Virus record (IMG/VR): IMGVR_UViG_3300042924_007283
Coordinates: 1 to 34,332 of that record
Length of the DNA stretch: 34,332 nucleotides
Direction: 5' to 3' (one strand)
Origin: a virus
The position numbers were made by a program, and so were the translations under genes. Of this stretch, positions 1 to 7,225 are shown piece after piece; position 1 is the first letter of the stretch; each line of letters starts with the position of its first letter. The notes beneath the pieces were generated by a model, which worked only from the letters and a program-made list of their open reading frames with translations, did no database searches and was not told the origin of the DNA.

Positions 1-323
1 AACTAAGTCCGTTAAACTGGTTTGAAACGATACACGGCAACGTTATCAACAAACTTTCTGCAGTAGGTTTAATCCGTGCTGAAGAAGCAGTAGTAGCCTA
101 GTCAATAGGTTACCACTTTCGAGTCGGGGTGCATTAACTCAGGAACAGGAGCACTATAGGGTTGTCTAACCGATTCTCATCCCTAAAAATGAATTGGCCG
201 ATTTTGTTGGTTTTGGGAGTATAAAAATCAAATAGCTCGGAACACTGCGAATAATGTTGTCCTAAACATGTAGTCCTTAATAGTTAAGATGGACAGGAAA
301 GGGTTCGACTCCCTATACCTCCA
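1..323 (+). ncRNA. ssrA: tmRNA (ssrA), 3' part; 5' end lies outside the window
   Basis: Transfer-messenger RNA rescues stalled ribosomes by adding a degradation tag. The 3' end has the typical tmRNA T arm and acceptor: T-loop TTCGACT at 302-308 flanked by AGGG/CCCT, then acceptor strand TACCTCC and discriminator A323. CCA is not encoded (CAT follows). A tag reading frame runs to a TAG stop at 99-101 and ends in AEEAVVA, a typical small non-polar tag C-terminus; from GGC36 it would be 21 residues, but the frame is open to base 3, so the resume codon is not fixed. The stretch 102-290 would hold the pseudoknots. The 5' acceptor strand should read about GGGGGTA just upstream. Phage-borne tmRNA is uncommon. 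Confidence 0.85.
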
Positions 324-339
324 CATCGGAAGTTTTTGT

Positions 340-379
340 TCTTATCATATATTTATATAAAAAAAAATATATGATAAGA
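340..379 (+). promoter_or_regulatory. Perfect 13-bp inverted repeat over the start of the GIY-YIG gene
   Basis: TCTTATCATATAT at 340-352 pairs exactly with ATATATGATAAGA at 367-379, leaving a 14-base A/T loop. The start codon ATG371 lies inside the 3' arm. The hairpin could end transcription from the tmRNA side or sequester the start codon, as hairpins do for early transcripts of T4 homing endonucleases. The octamer TATTTATA (350-357) spans the end of the left arm and the loop. Confidence 0.6.
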
Positions 380-1042
380 GCAGAAAATAGAAAATACCAC
401 TATCTTTATAAAATAACTTGTATTAAAACACAAAGATTTTATATTGGGATACATTCTACCGATAATTTAAACGATGGTTATTTTGGTAGTGGTAAAAGAT
501 TATGGAATTCCATAAATTTTCACGGAAAAGAAAACCACACTAAAGAAATTTTAGAGTTCTTCTCAAGTAGAAAAATACTTTTGGAAAAAGAAAAAGAAGT
601 TGTCAATAGAGAATTATTATCCGATAGTTTGTGTATGAACTTAGTAGTTGGTGGCGAATCAGGTGGGTTTATTAATGCCCAACATTTTTCAAATTTTCAA
701 AGTAAAGGTTCTGTTATTGGAAAACATATTTTTATAGAAAAATTAAAAAATGATGAAGAATTTCGTAAAAAATATTCCGAAATTATGTCTAAATCAGGAA
801 AGAAAAGACACCAAGAAGGAAAATTAACAAATTTTACTTTTGATTGGACAGGTAGAAAACACTCAGAGGAGACAAAAAAGAAAATGTCTATGATAAAAAA
901 AAATGTAGGCTTAGGCGAAACAAATTCACAATTTGGTACAATTTGGATTACAAAAGATAATCAAAATAAAAAAATTAAAAAAGACGATTTATCTACTTTT
1001 TTGAACGAAGGGTGGGTAAAAGGCAGAATTATCAATAAATAA
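371..1042 (+). CDS. GIY-YIG homing endonuclease with NUMOD3 helix
   Basis: Free-standing homing endonuclease, 223 aa. The N-terminal GIY-YIG nuclease domain shows Y11-L-Y13 and F23-Y-I-G26, a basic residue at R43, an acidic helix around E72-E76, and N90 before a glycine-rich turn. Near residues 155-170 is a NUMOD3-type helix (GRKHSEETKKKMS), the usual DNA-contact module of these enzymes. It sits 47 bases after the tmRNA, so the tmRNA or a neighbouring gene may be its target. Its start codon is inside an inverted repeat, and a strong terminator follows at 1046. A rapidly spreading mobile gene; exact target unknown. Confidence 0.85.
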   Translation: MIRAENRKYHYLYKITCIKTQRFYIGIHSTDNLNDGYFGSGKRLWNSINFHGKENHTKEILEFFSSRKILLEKEKEVVNRELLSDSLCMNLVVGGESGGFINAQHFSNFQSKGSVIGKHIFIEKLKNDEEFRKKYSEIMSKSGKKRHQEGKLTNFTFDWTGRKHSEETKKKMSMIKKNVGLGETNSQFGTIWITKDNQNKKIKKDDLSTFLNEGWVKGRIINK

Positions 1043-1045
1043 AAT

Positions 1046-1072
1046 AACCCCTCTTTATCGGAGGGGTTTTTT
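1046..1072 (+). terminator. Rho-independent terminator after the GIY-YIG gene
   Basis: AACCCCTC (1046-1053) pairs with GAGGGGTT (1061-1068), loop TTTATCG, followed by a T run. It separates convergent genes and may also act on the minus strand. A degenerate copy with the same loop is at 1661-1685. Confidence 0.85.
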
Positions 1073-1089
1073 GTTACATTATTTATTTT

Positions 1090-1623
1090 CTATTTGACAT
1101 TAAACTTCAAGTAAAACTTGTTAAAATTAATAGCATCTAATTGTTTGTTATTTACGACACAAGTAATTAAATTTTCACCAGGTTGTAAATTGGAGATTTT
1201 GACTTGATTCATTACATAATATTGTTTAGTGTCTATTCCATCAGATTTTTCGATAGGTAAACTTAAAATTGATTTACCATTTAACCTCAAATCAATTTTT
1301 TGACCAACATTTTTTCCTTGTATTATTTTATTTAATTGGAAGGTGATTGAATTCATTTCATCTGTTTGTTGGGTTTTAGTACTTGTTCCAGAACCATAAT
1401 AATTTTGCAATTCGCTTATATTTTTACCAATCAAAATTCCACTTGTCTGTGGGAGAGAATAAAATCCATCATACACATTATTAATTAAATTACCAGTATA
1501 CTCAAGAACATTTGTTCTTAATAAAGTTGCTGTTGGTGTACTAGTATTTTCGTTTTGTTCACTAATAACCCTTTTTACCAATTTAACTAAATCCGATTCA
1601 GTTAATCTTATAATTCTTTTCAT
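1090..1623 (-). CDS. Protein with capsid-targeting-like N-terminal leader
   Basis: 177 aa, function not recognised. Residues 1-23 form an amphipathic basic helix with LTESDLVKLVKRVISE, ending in an I-S-E site. This leader type recurs in the genes at 27795, 30394 (minus), 30475 and 32244 and resembles T4 capsid-targeting sequences removed by the prohead protease. The rest (from about residue 25) is polar, low in Cys, and probably beta-rich (for example KIDLRLNGKSILSLP), with no known motif. No signal peptide. Inferred role: an internal or head-associated virion protein. Confidence 0.7.
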   Translation of the reverse strand: MKRIIRLTESDLVKLVKRVISEQNENTSTPTATLLRTNVLEYTGNLINNVYDGFYSLPQTSGILIGKNISELQNYYGSGTSTKTQQTDEMNSITFQLNKIIQGKNVGQKIDLRLNGKSILSLPIEKSDGIDTKQYYVMNQVKISNLQPGENLITCVVNNKQLDAINFNKFYLKFNVK

Positions 1624-1660
1624 AATTTTAATTTTTTATAATAAATATTATAAAAATACA

Positions 1661-1685
1661 AAACCGCTCTTTATCGGAGGGGTTT
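1661..1685 (-). terminator. Imperfect terminator copy
   Basis: AAACCGCTC (1661-1669) and GAGGGGTTT (1677-1685) pair except for one G:G mismatch, with the same TTTATCG loop as the terminator at 1046. On the minus strand it lies just past the 144-aa gene and runs into TTTTG. Confidence 0.5.
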
Positions 1686-1689
1686 ATTG

Positions 1690-2124
1690 TTATAGTACTT
1701 CTTTTTGATTTAATAACTTATCAACTCTTTTGTCTGTGTAACTAGTTGAAGCAGTATGCCTCTCCATTATCATCCCATGTAATTCATGGAATTTTCCGAA
1801 TTGGTGTTGTTCCATTTTATTGAACCTTTCATCCATTGTTCTAACAAGTTCATTGGTATTCAACCTTGAATTTTCCTCGATTGTTTCAAACCTACGAAAT
1901 ACGGATTCAAATTCATGTCGGTAATCATCCCTTTGACTATCAATAGCTCGATAAACATTTTCAAATTGTCGTTGAACATTATCAAACTCAAATCTGTCGT
2001 TTTGTTTTATGACACCAATCTGTCGCTCAATTTTACTGACCCTGAACAAACCCCAAACAATAATTCCAACAAAAATCAGAGCCACCATCGAGAGCATACC
2101 CAAAGCAAAATAAGTAATTTCCAT
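1690..2124 (-). CDS. Single-pass membrane protein with long coiled coil
   Basis: 144 aa. Residues 5-27 are a transmembrane helix (FALGMLSMVALIFVGIIVWG), then a heptad-rich charged helix runs almost to the end (repeats such as FENVYRAID and FESVFRRFETIEE). The shape suits an inner-membrane protein with a coiled coil in the periplasm or cytoplasm. Next to spanin-like genes, so lysis or envelope work is plausible but not shown. Confidence 0.7.
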   Translation of the reverse strand: MEITYFALGMLSMVALIFVGIIVWGLFRVSKIERQIGVIKQNDRFEFDNVQRQFENVYRAIDSQRDDYRHEFESVFRRFETIEENSRLNTNELVRTMDERFNKMEQHQFGKFHELHGMIMERHTASTSYTDKRVDKLLNQKEVL

Positions 2125-2176
2125 AATAATAAATTATTTAATCTTTATGTCCTAAGACATAAAAAATATAATATAA

Positions 2177-2671
2177 TTACTTAAGAAGTAAAAGGATAAT
2201 TGAAGTGAATCCTACTGTCACTCCACCAATACTTAATCCTGTCAACCACTTGTTTCTGTTTTTAGCTTTCTTAAATTCAGTATTCAGTTCTTTGTACATA
2301 GCTTGTTGAGATTCATCAATCTTTTTGTAACTACCAATAATTTTGTCCTTCTTTTCAATTTCTTTTCTCAACATATCACTTACACCTTGGGATTGGTCTA
2401 ATGCTGTTTTGTACTGATTTTTAACCTCAAGACAATAATCTAATACACCATTACATTCTTTCAATTTACTTGTTACAATTTCCAAGGAATCGTGTTCAAT
2501 TGCTATTTGTATCGCAACCTTTCTATTGATTGTAAAAAGTGTATCTCCATCTATAACAACTAAATCTATTTTAGGACTTACGGAATCTTTGTTACTTTTT
2601 GCCAAATCTTGTGCGTAAACCATCGAGCAGCTCATCATTAGTACTATTAGTAATAGCTTCAATCTTAACAT
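2177..2671 (-). CDS. Exported coiled-coil protein with C-terminal membrane segment; u-spanin-like
   Basis: 164 aa. N-terminal export signal (LLLIVLMMSCSMVYAQ) can be read as a lipobox ending at C15 or as a signal peptidase I site after VYA. Residues about 60-140 are a charged coiled coil. The last 22 residues (WLTGLSIGGVTVGFTSIILL) are a membrane helix. Outer-membrane anchor, coiled coil and inner-membrane helix is the layout of unimolecular spanins, which fuse the two membranes at lysis of Gram-negative hosts. Its start overlaps the upstream gene by 80 bases in another frame. The lipobox is imperfect, so the spanin call is an inference. Confidence 0.6.
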   Translation of the reverse strand: MLRLKLLLIVLMMSCSMVYAQDLAKSNKDSVSPKIDLVVIDGDTLFTINRKVAIQIAIEHDSLEIVTSKLKECNGVLDYCLEVKNQYKTALDQSQGVSDMLRKEIEKKDKIIGSYKKIDESQQAMYKELNTEFKKAKNRNKWLTGLSIGGVTVGFTSIILLLLK

Positions 2672-2948
2672 TGTTTTGAATTTTTAGTTGGTTTATTTTT
2701 GTTGATAAGTTTGACTCACTAATTCTAATACCAGTAGTAAGTGCATTTAGTTGGGATTCCATAGTTTCCCTTTCAGTCTTCATAACTTCCAATTCCTTGT
2801 ATAAAGAATCAATAGCTTTTCTTTCAGCATCTATTAGTTGTTGGTGGAGATTTCTAGTTTCCTTTGCGTTATAACTTATCAAATAACCCAAACCCATTCC
2901 AATAAACAAAATAGACACTACAATAATTAAGGTGTGTTTCCAATTCAT
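2592..2948 (-). CDS. Rz-like inner-membrane spanin candidate
   Basis: 118 aa. Residues 6-26 form an N-terminal transmembrane helix (LIIVVSILFIGMGLGYLI), followed by about 60 residues of coiled coil (QQLIDAERKAIDSLYKELEV). This is the size and layout of i-spanins. The next gene starts within its 3' end in a different frame, like Rz/Rz1 pairs, although the partner here has its own membrane helix. No enzyme motif is visible. Confidence 0.55.
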   Translation of the reverse strand: MNWKHTLIIVVSILFIGMGLGYLISYNAKETRNLHQQLIDAERKAIDSLYKELEVMKTERETMESQLNALTTGIRISESNLSTKINQLKIQNNVKIEAITNSTNDELLDGLRTRFGKK

Positions 2949-3080
2949 ATTTAGTTTTTCAATAATTATAATTTTAACAAAAAAAATTTCAACACCATTT
3001 GACTTATTAAAGTTTAATGCGTATTTATTAAGTGTTTAATAACTAAATCAATTTAAAAATCTTAAAAATTCGTTAACAAA
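2949..3080. promoter_or_regulatory. Divergent intergenic region
   Basis: 131 A/T-rich bases between the spanin-like genes (minus) and the small lipoprotein gene (plus). Promoters for both directions are expected here. I see no exact TATTTATA octamer and no clear Bacteroidota TAnnTTTG box. Confidence 0.35.
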
Positions 3081-3245
3081 ATGAGAAAAGCACTTTTCGG
3101 AACAATCGTTGTTCTAAGCACAATCCTTACTTCATGTGGAACTACTACAGCTACAGAAGAAAAAACTACAACTGAAGATTCTACAGCAGTTGAAACTACT
3201 ACAATTACAACTCCATCTGTTGATACAGCTAAAGTTGAAAAATAG
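3081..3245 (+). CDS. Small Thr-rich lipoprotein
   Basis: 54 aa, starting MRKALFGTIVVLSTILTSCG. The hydrophobic signal ends in lipobox LTSC, so the mature protein begins at C19. The remainder is Thr/Glu-rich (TTTATEEKTTTEDSTAVETT), as in short lipoproteins tethered to the outer membrane. It has its own terminator 23 bases downstream. Alone on the plus strand, across from the Rz-like gene; it could be an o-spanin or a surface/immunity lipoprotein, which the sequence does not decide. Confidence 0.8.
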   Translation: MRKALFGTIVVLSTILTSCGTTTATEEKTTTEDSTAVETTTITTPSVDTAKVEK

Positions 3246-3267
3246 TTAGTGTTTCTTAAAAAAATTA

Positions 3268-3298
3268 AATCCCCACTTTCTAAGATGGGGATTTTTTT
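3268..3298 (+). terminator. Terminator between convergent genes
   Basis: AATCCCCA (3268-3275) pairs with TGGGGATT (3286-3293), then seven T's. It ends the lipoprotein gene and touches the 3' end of the convergent minus-strand gene. Confidence 0.85.
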
Positions 3299-4013
3299 AT
3301 TTCATAAGTTCTTTTATTCTATCAATTTCTTCTTTGACTATATTAGTTTTGTAACTTTCGAATCTAATGTCTGGTGAAATATCTTTTTGTCTTTTTTCCT
3401 CCTCCTTTTTTTTCAGTTCCTTTTCTAATTCTTTTTGTTGTTTTCTTTCCTCTCTCTCTCTGTTTGCTTTTTCACTATCAGAAAACATATTTTGAATTCC
3501 TTTTTTCATTGCTGTGAAGGGTAAAGCCAATATAGTTTCTATACCTGCTGGTAACTCTTTGGAATCCTTGTATGTCGTACTCAACTTTTTAGTTGTTTTG
3601 GGTGATAAGATTTCCTCTTCTTCACTACTTGTTGTGTCAGTTTGGGTAACAAAAGGTTCAGGTAACCATTTTTTTGGTTTTTCAGTTCTATTAGTATTTT
3701 TATTAAAGATGTATAATTTCACTCGTTTGTTTCCTGTCATACCTACTCTATCCCCTTTAGAAATTCTTTGACCTGACGAGACATTTATACTTGATAAATT
3801 TTCGAATGTAGTTTCAATACTTTCGTTATTTACACTATGTAAAATCTTAATTTTGTAACCACTATTGGTTTCTCTAGTGTTCGTAACAATACCATCATAA
3901 GGACTTAGTACAGGTAAACCTGAGGAATTTATAAACTCAACAAAATATTCACCATCTGATTGTCCTTGGTACTTTTTTATTGTGTTACTTAACGGGTTTA
4001 TAAAATTATCCAT
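3297..4013 (-). CDS. M23-fold (lysostaphin-like) protein without the usual zinc ligands, long charged tail
   Basis: 238 aa. Residues about 30-105 follow the M23 barrel pattern (LPVLSPYDGIVTNTRE, IKILHS, ISKGDRVGMTGN). The HxH pair that binds zinc in active M23 endopeptidases is replaced by VKLYIF, so it is probably a non-catalytic peptidoglycan or structural domain. Residues 175-215 are a very charged Lys/Glu coiled coil, and the protein ends with EEIDRIKELMK. A closely similar ending closes the upstream gene, with which it overlaps by 8 bases. Likely virion or cell-wall associated. Confidence 0.6.
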   Translation of the reverse strand: MDNFINPLSNTIKKYQGQSDGEYFVEFINSSGLPVLSPYDGIVTNTRETNSGYKIKILHSVNNESIETTFENLSSINVSSGQRISKGDRVGMTGNKRVKLYIFNKNTNRTEKPKKWLPEPFVTQTDTTSSEEEEILSPKTTKKLSTTYKDSKELPAGIETILALPFTAMKKGIQNMFSDSEKANREREERKQQKELEKELKKKEEEKRQKDISPDIRFESYKTNIVKEEIDRIKELMK

Positions 4014-4509
4014 TAATTAGTTTTTTAATCCTGTTGATATCATCTAAAATACTTTCCTTTTGGAAGTCTGCAGCAGTTAGTTTATTGGATGATATAGATG
4101 ATGGTGTAATATCACCATAAACTCTTGCTAATTTTTGGTCTAAGGTTTCTGCTTGTTCAGGAGAGTCTGCTTGTACACTTCCTTTCATAGCTAAGTAAAA
4201 TTCTTTTTTTTGGTTATAACCACCAGTAATTTCAGGAGGTAATAAATTTTTAAGGTCATCTAAACATTTATTGTCCTTACTTTTCAAGTACAAATAAAAT
4301 GTACTTGTGGGTGCATCAGCGTATGAATTGAAAAATTCAAATTTACAATTTGGTAACTTTGATTTGATGGTTGATTCAAATAATGTTATTAGTTTTTGGT
4401 AAAATGAAGATGTTTTGGCTGTTTCGTTGTCAATAAAATCAAGTAAGTTTTTTGATGCCGCATGACCTAACATTTCCATTTTACTTTTGAAATTCGTTTT
4501 GTTACTCAT
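4006..4509 (-). CDS. Conserved phage-type protein with DINRIKKLI C-terminus
   Basis: 167 aa, function not recognised. Mixed alpha/beta, one stretch with Phe/Tyr-rich strands (FEFFNSYADAPTSTFYLYL). The last residues, ILDDINRIKKLING, match the end of the next gene (EEIDRIKELMK), suggesting both proteins attach to the same partner through their C-termini. Starts 4 bases after the stop of the GAF-like gene, so probably co-transcribed. Confidence 0.7.
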   Translation of the reverse strand: MSNKTNFKSKMEMLGHAASKNLLDFIDNETAKTSSFYQKLITLFESTIKSKLPNCKFEFFNSYADAPTSTFYLYLKSKDNKCLDDLKNLLPPEITGGYNQKKEFYLAMKGSVQADSPEQAETLDQKLARVYGDITPSSISSNKLTAADFQKESILDDINRIKKLING

Positions 4510-4513
4510 TATA

Positions 4514-5119
4514 TTATTGTTTTAAGTGATTCATTAAAACCCCACCTAAAGAACTTGCATGTACTGCGAGGTGATTTATGGTTTCCATATCCAATTTTGT
4601 TTTTCTTTTGGTAAAATCAATTCCCAATGTACCTATGAATTTGTTGTCAATTGTTTTGATTGCGAAAATATATTGAGATTTACAAGCAGTTTCCTCTGCT
4701 ATATATTTCAACCCATAAGTTGCAATTGTTTCATCCTTAAAATCAGCAATTTCAATAACATCGTTTTCGAACAACTGATTGATTGATTTAGTGAAAAGGT
4801 TAACAGGTAGGTTTTTAAATGTATTTTGTTTAGAGGTTGCATTAGGACCAACGGCTTCATAAATCATACTGAATTTGGCCATAGATTTGCCCGTAGGATA
4901 AAAATTACCACCATTATGAAACTGAGTAACCCAAACTCTATCACAATTGATTTCTTCCCTGATGTGTTCGATTTTTGACATTACCAACTCCCCAACTTTA
5001 AGGGCATCGTGTAACATATCAGGTTTTTTCTTTTTCTTATCTAATAGATTTTTAACATATAACAATGTCACAGGTCCCATCACCCCTGTTATAAACGCTA
5101 CAATAATATCTGATGACAT
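4514..5119 (-). CDS. Membrane-anchored GAF-like domain protein
   Basis: 201 aa. Residues 5-24 are a membrane helix (IIVAFITGVMGPVTLLYV), followed by a basic KKKKK segment, then a GAF-like fold of about 150 residues. Typical elements are RVWVTQFHNGGNFYPTG, a sensor-like core, and the last strand FIGTLGIDF. GAF domains bind small ligands or mediate dimerisation; related membrane-anchored forms occur in marine phages. The octamer TATTTATA (5142-5149, minus) is 22 bases upstream of the start. Ligand unknown. Confidence 0.65.
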   Translation of the reverse strand: MSSDIIVAFITGVMGPVTLLYVKNLLDKKKKKPDMLHDALKVGELVMSKIEHIREEINCDRVWVTQFHNGGNFYPTGKSMAKFSMIYEAVGPNATSKQNTFKNLPVNLFTKSINQLFENDVIEIADFKDETIATYGLKYIAEETACKSQYIFAIKTIDNKFIGTLGIDFTKRKTKLDMETINHLAVHASSLGGVLMNHLKQ

Positions 5120-5168
5120 AAGGTTAAATATTTTTAGTTAATATAAATAATAAATATTGACCTTAAAC

Positions 5169-5198
5169 AAAAAAAGTACAACACCGAGTTGTACTTTT
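5169..5198 (-). terminator. Minus-strand terminator after the ImmA-like gene
   Basis: AAAAGTACAAC (5172-5182) pairs with GTTGTACTTTT (5188-5198), loop ACCGA; on the minus strand it runs into a T tract. It overlaps the stop codon of the gene. Confidence 0.8.
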
Positions 5199-5610
5199 AT
5201 AATTTTGATTGGAAATCATTTAATAAATCCTTAGTGAATTCAATTCCGTGTCGTTCTTTGAATGTACTTGTTAATCTATCAGTTGACAATCCTTGTTTCT
5301 TTAGTAGAAGATAAGCCATTAAGTCGGCATCAATTTCATCCTCATCATATCTGTTACCACCAGTGTGACCTAAGATTAAGTGGGAAACTTCGTGTGCCTC
5401 AACGAATCGTAAATCATCAAAAGTCAAATCGGTATCAACAAAAAGTTCACCATCAATCATAATAGTTTTTGTCTTTGGGTAATAAAAACCAAAACCATAT
5501 TTGTCAAATAATCTTGTCATCATATCGTAATTCTCATTTTCTTTGAAAATTACTGAAATGTTAACATCATCCAAAAAAATACTTTTATAACTAATGATAT
5601 CCTGACCCAT
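5197..5610 (-). CDS. ImmA/IrrE-type zinc metallopeptidase
   Basis: 137 aa. The zinc motif HEVSHLILGH is at residues 73-82, and the acidic helix DEDEIDADLMAYLLL (89-103) provides the third ligand, as in ImmA/IrrE (M78) proteases. Those enzymes usually cleave repressors and switch on mobile elements or stress genes. No HTH or repressor gene is next to it, so the substrate is unknown. No signal peptide, so cytoplasmic. Has its own terminator. Confidence 0.75.
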   Translation of the reverse strand: MGQDIISYKSIFLDDVNISVIFKENENYDMMTRLFDKYGFGFYYPKTKTIMIDGELFVDTDLTFDDLRFVEAHEVSHLILGHTGGNRYDEDEIDADLMAYLLLKKQGLSTDRLTSTFKERHGIEFTKDLLNDFQSKL

Positions 5611-5615
5611 TGGTA

Positions 5616-5690
5616 TTAGATTTTACACCAACCAAAACAAACTTTACCGAATGTTATTTTGGAGATGAAATTACAGATAAATTTTTTCAT
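5616..5690 (-). CDS. Possible 24-aa Cys-containing peptide
   Basis: Reads MKKFICNFISKITFGKVCFG and ends WCKI, with three cysteines and a basic/hydrophobic pattern. It fills an otherwise empty gap between two minus-strand genes. Too short for certainty; no homologue recalled. Confidence 0.35.
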   Translation of the reverse strand: MKKFICNFISKITFGKVCFGWCKI

Positions 5691-5692
5691 AA

Positions 5693-5992
5693 TTATTTTT
5701 CTTGATAAATATTATGGTCTGCGAATTTCAAACCATAATTCAGTCCAATCATTGCCATTTGTCTTTTGGCAAAATCCTCGGTCATTTTCATCTTTTTTTT
5801 GATTTCTTTGACACCCCACTTTTGCCATTGGTCATATTGGTCTTCAGTTATTGTCCATTGAGCATACCAATCATCTTTTCTATCTTTGATATCTTCGAAT
5901 GTAACATTATGACCAGCAAATTCAAACATCTTGTTGATGATGTCTATTAGTAATTGTTCTTTTTTTTGTTCGTATGATAATCTCTTAGCCAT
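5693..5992 (-). CDS. Hypothetical phage protein, Trp-rich alpha-helical
   Basis: 99 aa, mainly charged helices with four Trp (DWYAQWTITEDQYDQWQKWG). No known motif. Follows the 159-aa gene at a short distance on the same strand. Composition matches the phage neighbours. Confidence 0.7.
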   Translation of the reverse strand: MAKRLSYEQKKEQLLIDIINKMFEFAGHNVTFEDIKDRKDDWYAQWTITEDQYDQWQKWGVKEIKKKMKMTEDFAKRQMAMIGLNYGLKFADHNIYQEK

Positions 5993-6012
5993 AGTAATAA
6001 TTATTTTAATTG

Positions 6013-6492
6013 TTATGAAAAATCAGTATAAGGTGCAACTCTTAAACCATCAATATATTGTTCTTTTTTTTCAAAATCGTGGGAGTATTGACGAGGATGT
6101 TGTCTACGATATGTTTCCCCATCCAATCCATCAGGTTGTCCCCATTCTAAGGCCATTTTGATGAACTCCTCAACATCCATTTCTTCACCATATTCATCAA
6201 CTATTCTACCAGTTCGTATGAAGTTAAATAATTCCTCTTTGTTTGAATAATATTTGTTATCATTAAAATTCCATAAGAATTTCCATCCACTACTTCTTTT
6301 ACCCAAGTGAATTGATGTGTCTTCAACAAACTTATCCCAATAAGAAATTTGTTCAGATTTATCATCAATTATTTTAAATTTATATATAATTGAGGATGAA
6401 GATATATCTATATTTTTAATATCCTCAATAAGTTTAGATTTCTTTTCACCCATTTCTCGGACACTTGGTATTCTGTAGTAATTTGTTCCCAT
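6013..6492 (-). CDS. Conserved phage protein of the MGTNYY type
   Basis: 159 aa. Begins MGTNYYRIP and contains IHLGKRSSGWKFLWNFND (residues about 62-79), a combination I recognise from uncharacterised proteins of many tailed phages. C-terminal half is acidic (EYGEEMDVEEFIKMALEWG). No enzymatic role known. Its own promoter is likely, since a terminator lies directly upstream. Confidence 0.75.
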   Translation of the reverse strand: MGTNYYRIPSVREMGEKKSKLIEDIKNIDISSSSIIYKFKIIDDKSEQISYWDKFVEDTSIHLGKRSSGWKFLWNFNDNKYYSNKEELFNFIRTGRIVDEYGEEMDVEEFIKMALEWGQPDGLDGETYRRQHPRQYSHDFEKKEQYIDGLRVAPYTDFS

Positions 6493-6524
6493 TGTGATAT
6501 TGTTTTATTGTCTTACAAAAATAA

Positions 6525-6562
6525 AAAAACCCATTCTAATTTCAAAATCAAAATGGGTTTTT
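6525..6562 (-). terminator. Minus-strand terminator
   Basis: AAAAACCCATT (6525-6535) pairs with AATGGGTTTTT (6552-6562). On the minus strand the hairpin follows the 101-aa gene and ends in T's; it precedes the MGTNYY gene. Confidence 0.8.
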
Positions 6563-6572
6563 TTTAAAAATT

Positions 6573-6878
6573 TTATTGGGAAACTCTGAAAGACCAATCT
6601 ATTTCCCACTCTCTTTGACCACCACCATAACCTGTGTCGAAATAGATACCAACCATACTACATAAATGTTCAATTTCACGAACTTTACCTAAGTCACCTT
6701 CACACTGAAGACCTAAACAAATAGTTTTCCATTCTGTTGAGGGTAATCTATCTGGTCTGTTATATTTTTCTTTTGTGTCAGGTGTTACTATAGAATCTTT
6801 GATTAATACTTCTATTCCTTGTTCTTTTAGTTCATCAACTTTCTTCATTAGAAAGTCATATGCTTCATTGATATTCAT
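6573..6878 (-). CDS. Hypothetical phage protein
   Basis: 101 aa, alpha/beta, with C-terminal YFDTGYGGGQREWEIDWSF. No motif recognised. Its start overlaps the preceding gene by 14 bases, so the two are likely translated together. Followed by its own terminator. Confidence 0.7.
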   Translation of the reverse strand: MNINEAYDFLMKKVDELKEQGIEVLIKDSIVTPDTKEKYNRPDRLPSTEWKTICLGLQCEGDLGKVREIEHLCSMVGIYFDTGYGGGQREWEIDWSFRVSQ

Positions 6879-7134
6879 TTTTCTTTAAAATTTCTATTAA
6901 ACTATCTAAATTACTGCTATTAAAAAAATGTTTTTCAAACCCCTCATTTTCGAAATGTATAAATAACAATACTTCATCTTGTGGAAAAACATCTAAGACA
7001 ATCTTTCCGTTCCCAAAACTGAAGTTTATTTGTAGTTCATCATCGAAATTGATTTGAGTACCATATTCCTCTTTGAGGTGTGGTTTAATTTTATTCCAAA
7101 CTTCGAGCTGAAACTTTGTTAAGTTGTGTATCAT
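6865..7134 (-). CDS. Hypothetical phage protein
   Basis: 89 aa, acidic and aromatic, with alternating strands (LQINFSFGNGKIVLDVFPQD). No known domain. It begins at an ATGA overlap with the upstream 29-aa membrane peptide gene, indicating coupled translation. Confidence 0.7.
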   Translation of the reverse strand: MIHNLTKFQLEVWNKIKPHLKEEYGTQINFDDELQINFSFGNGKIVLDVFPQDEVLLFIHFENEGFEKHFFNSSNLDSLIEILKKNEYQ

Positions 7135-7220
7135 GCTTTTCTGTTATTTCTAATTCGTAAAGCTAAAATTATAAAAAGGGATGTAAGAATGCTTGCCATA
7201 ATAATGTTGTAGGTATCCAT
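7131..7220 (-). CDS. 29-aa single-pass membrane peptide
   Basis: Starts MDTYNIIMASILTSLFIILA and ends LRIRNNRKA: one transmembrane helix with a basic tail, so the C-terminus probably faces the cytoplasm. The stop (TGA) overlaps the next start as ATGA. The coupling and membrane-helix composition support a real micro-protein. Function unknown. Confidence 0.6.
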   Translation of the reverse strand: MDTYNIIMASILTSLFIILALRIRNNRKA

Positions 7221-7225
7221 AAATA

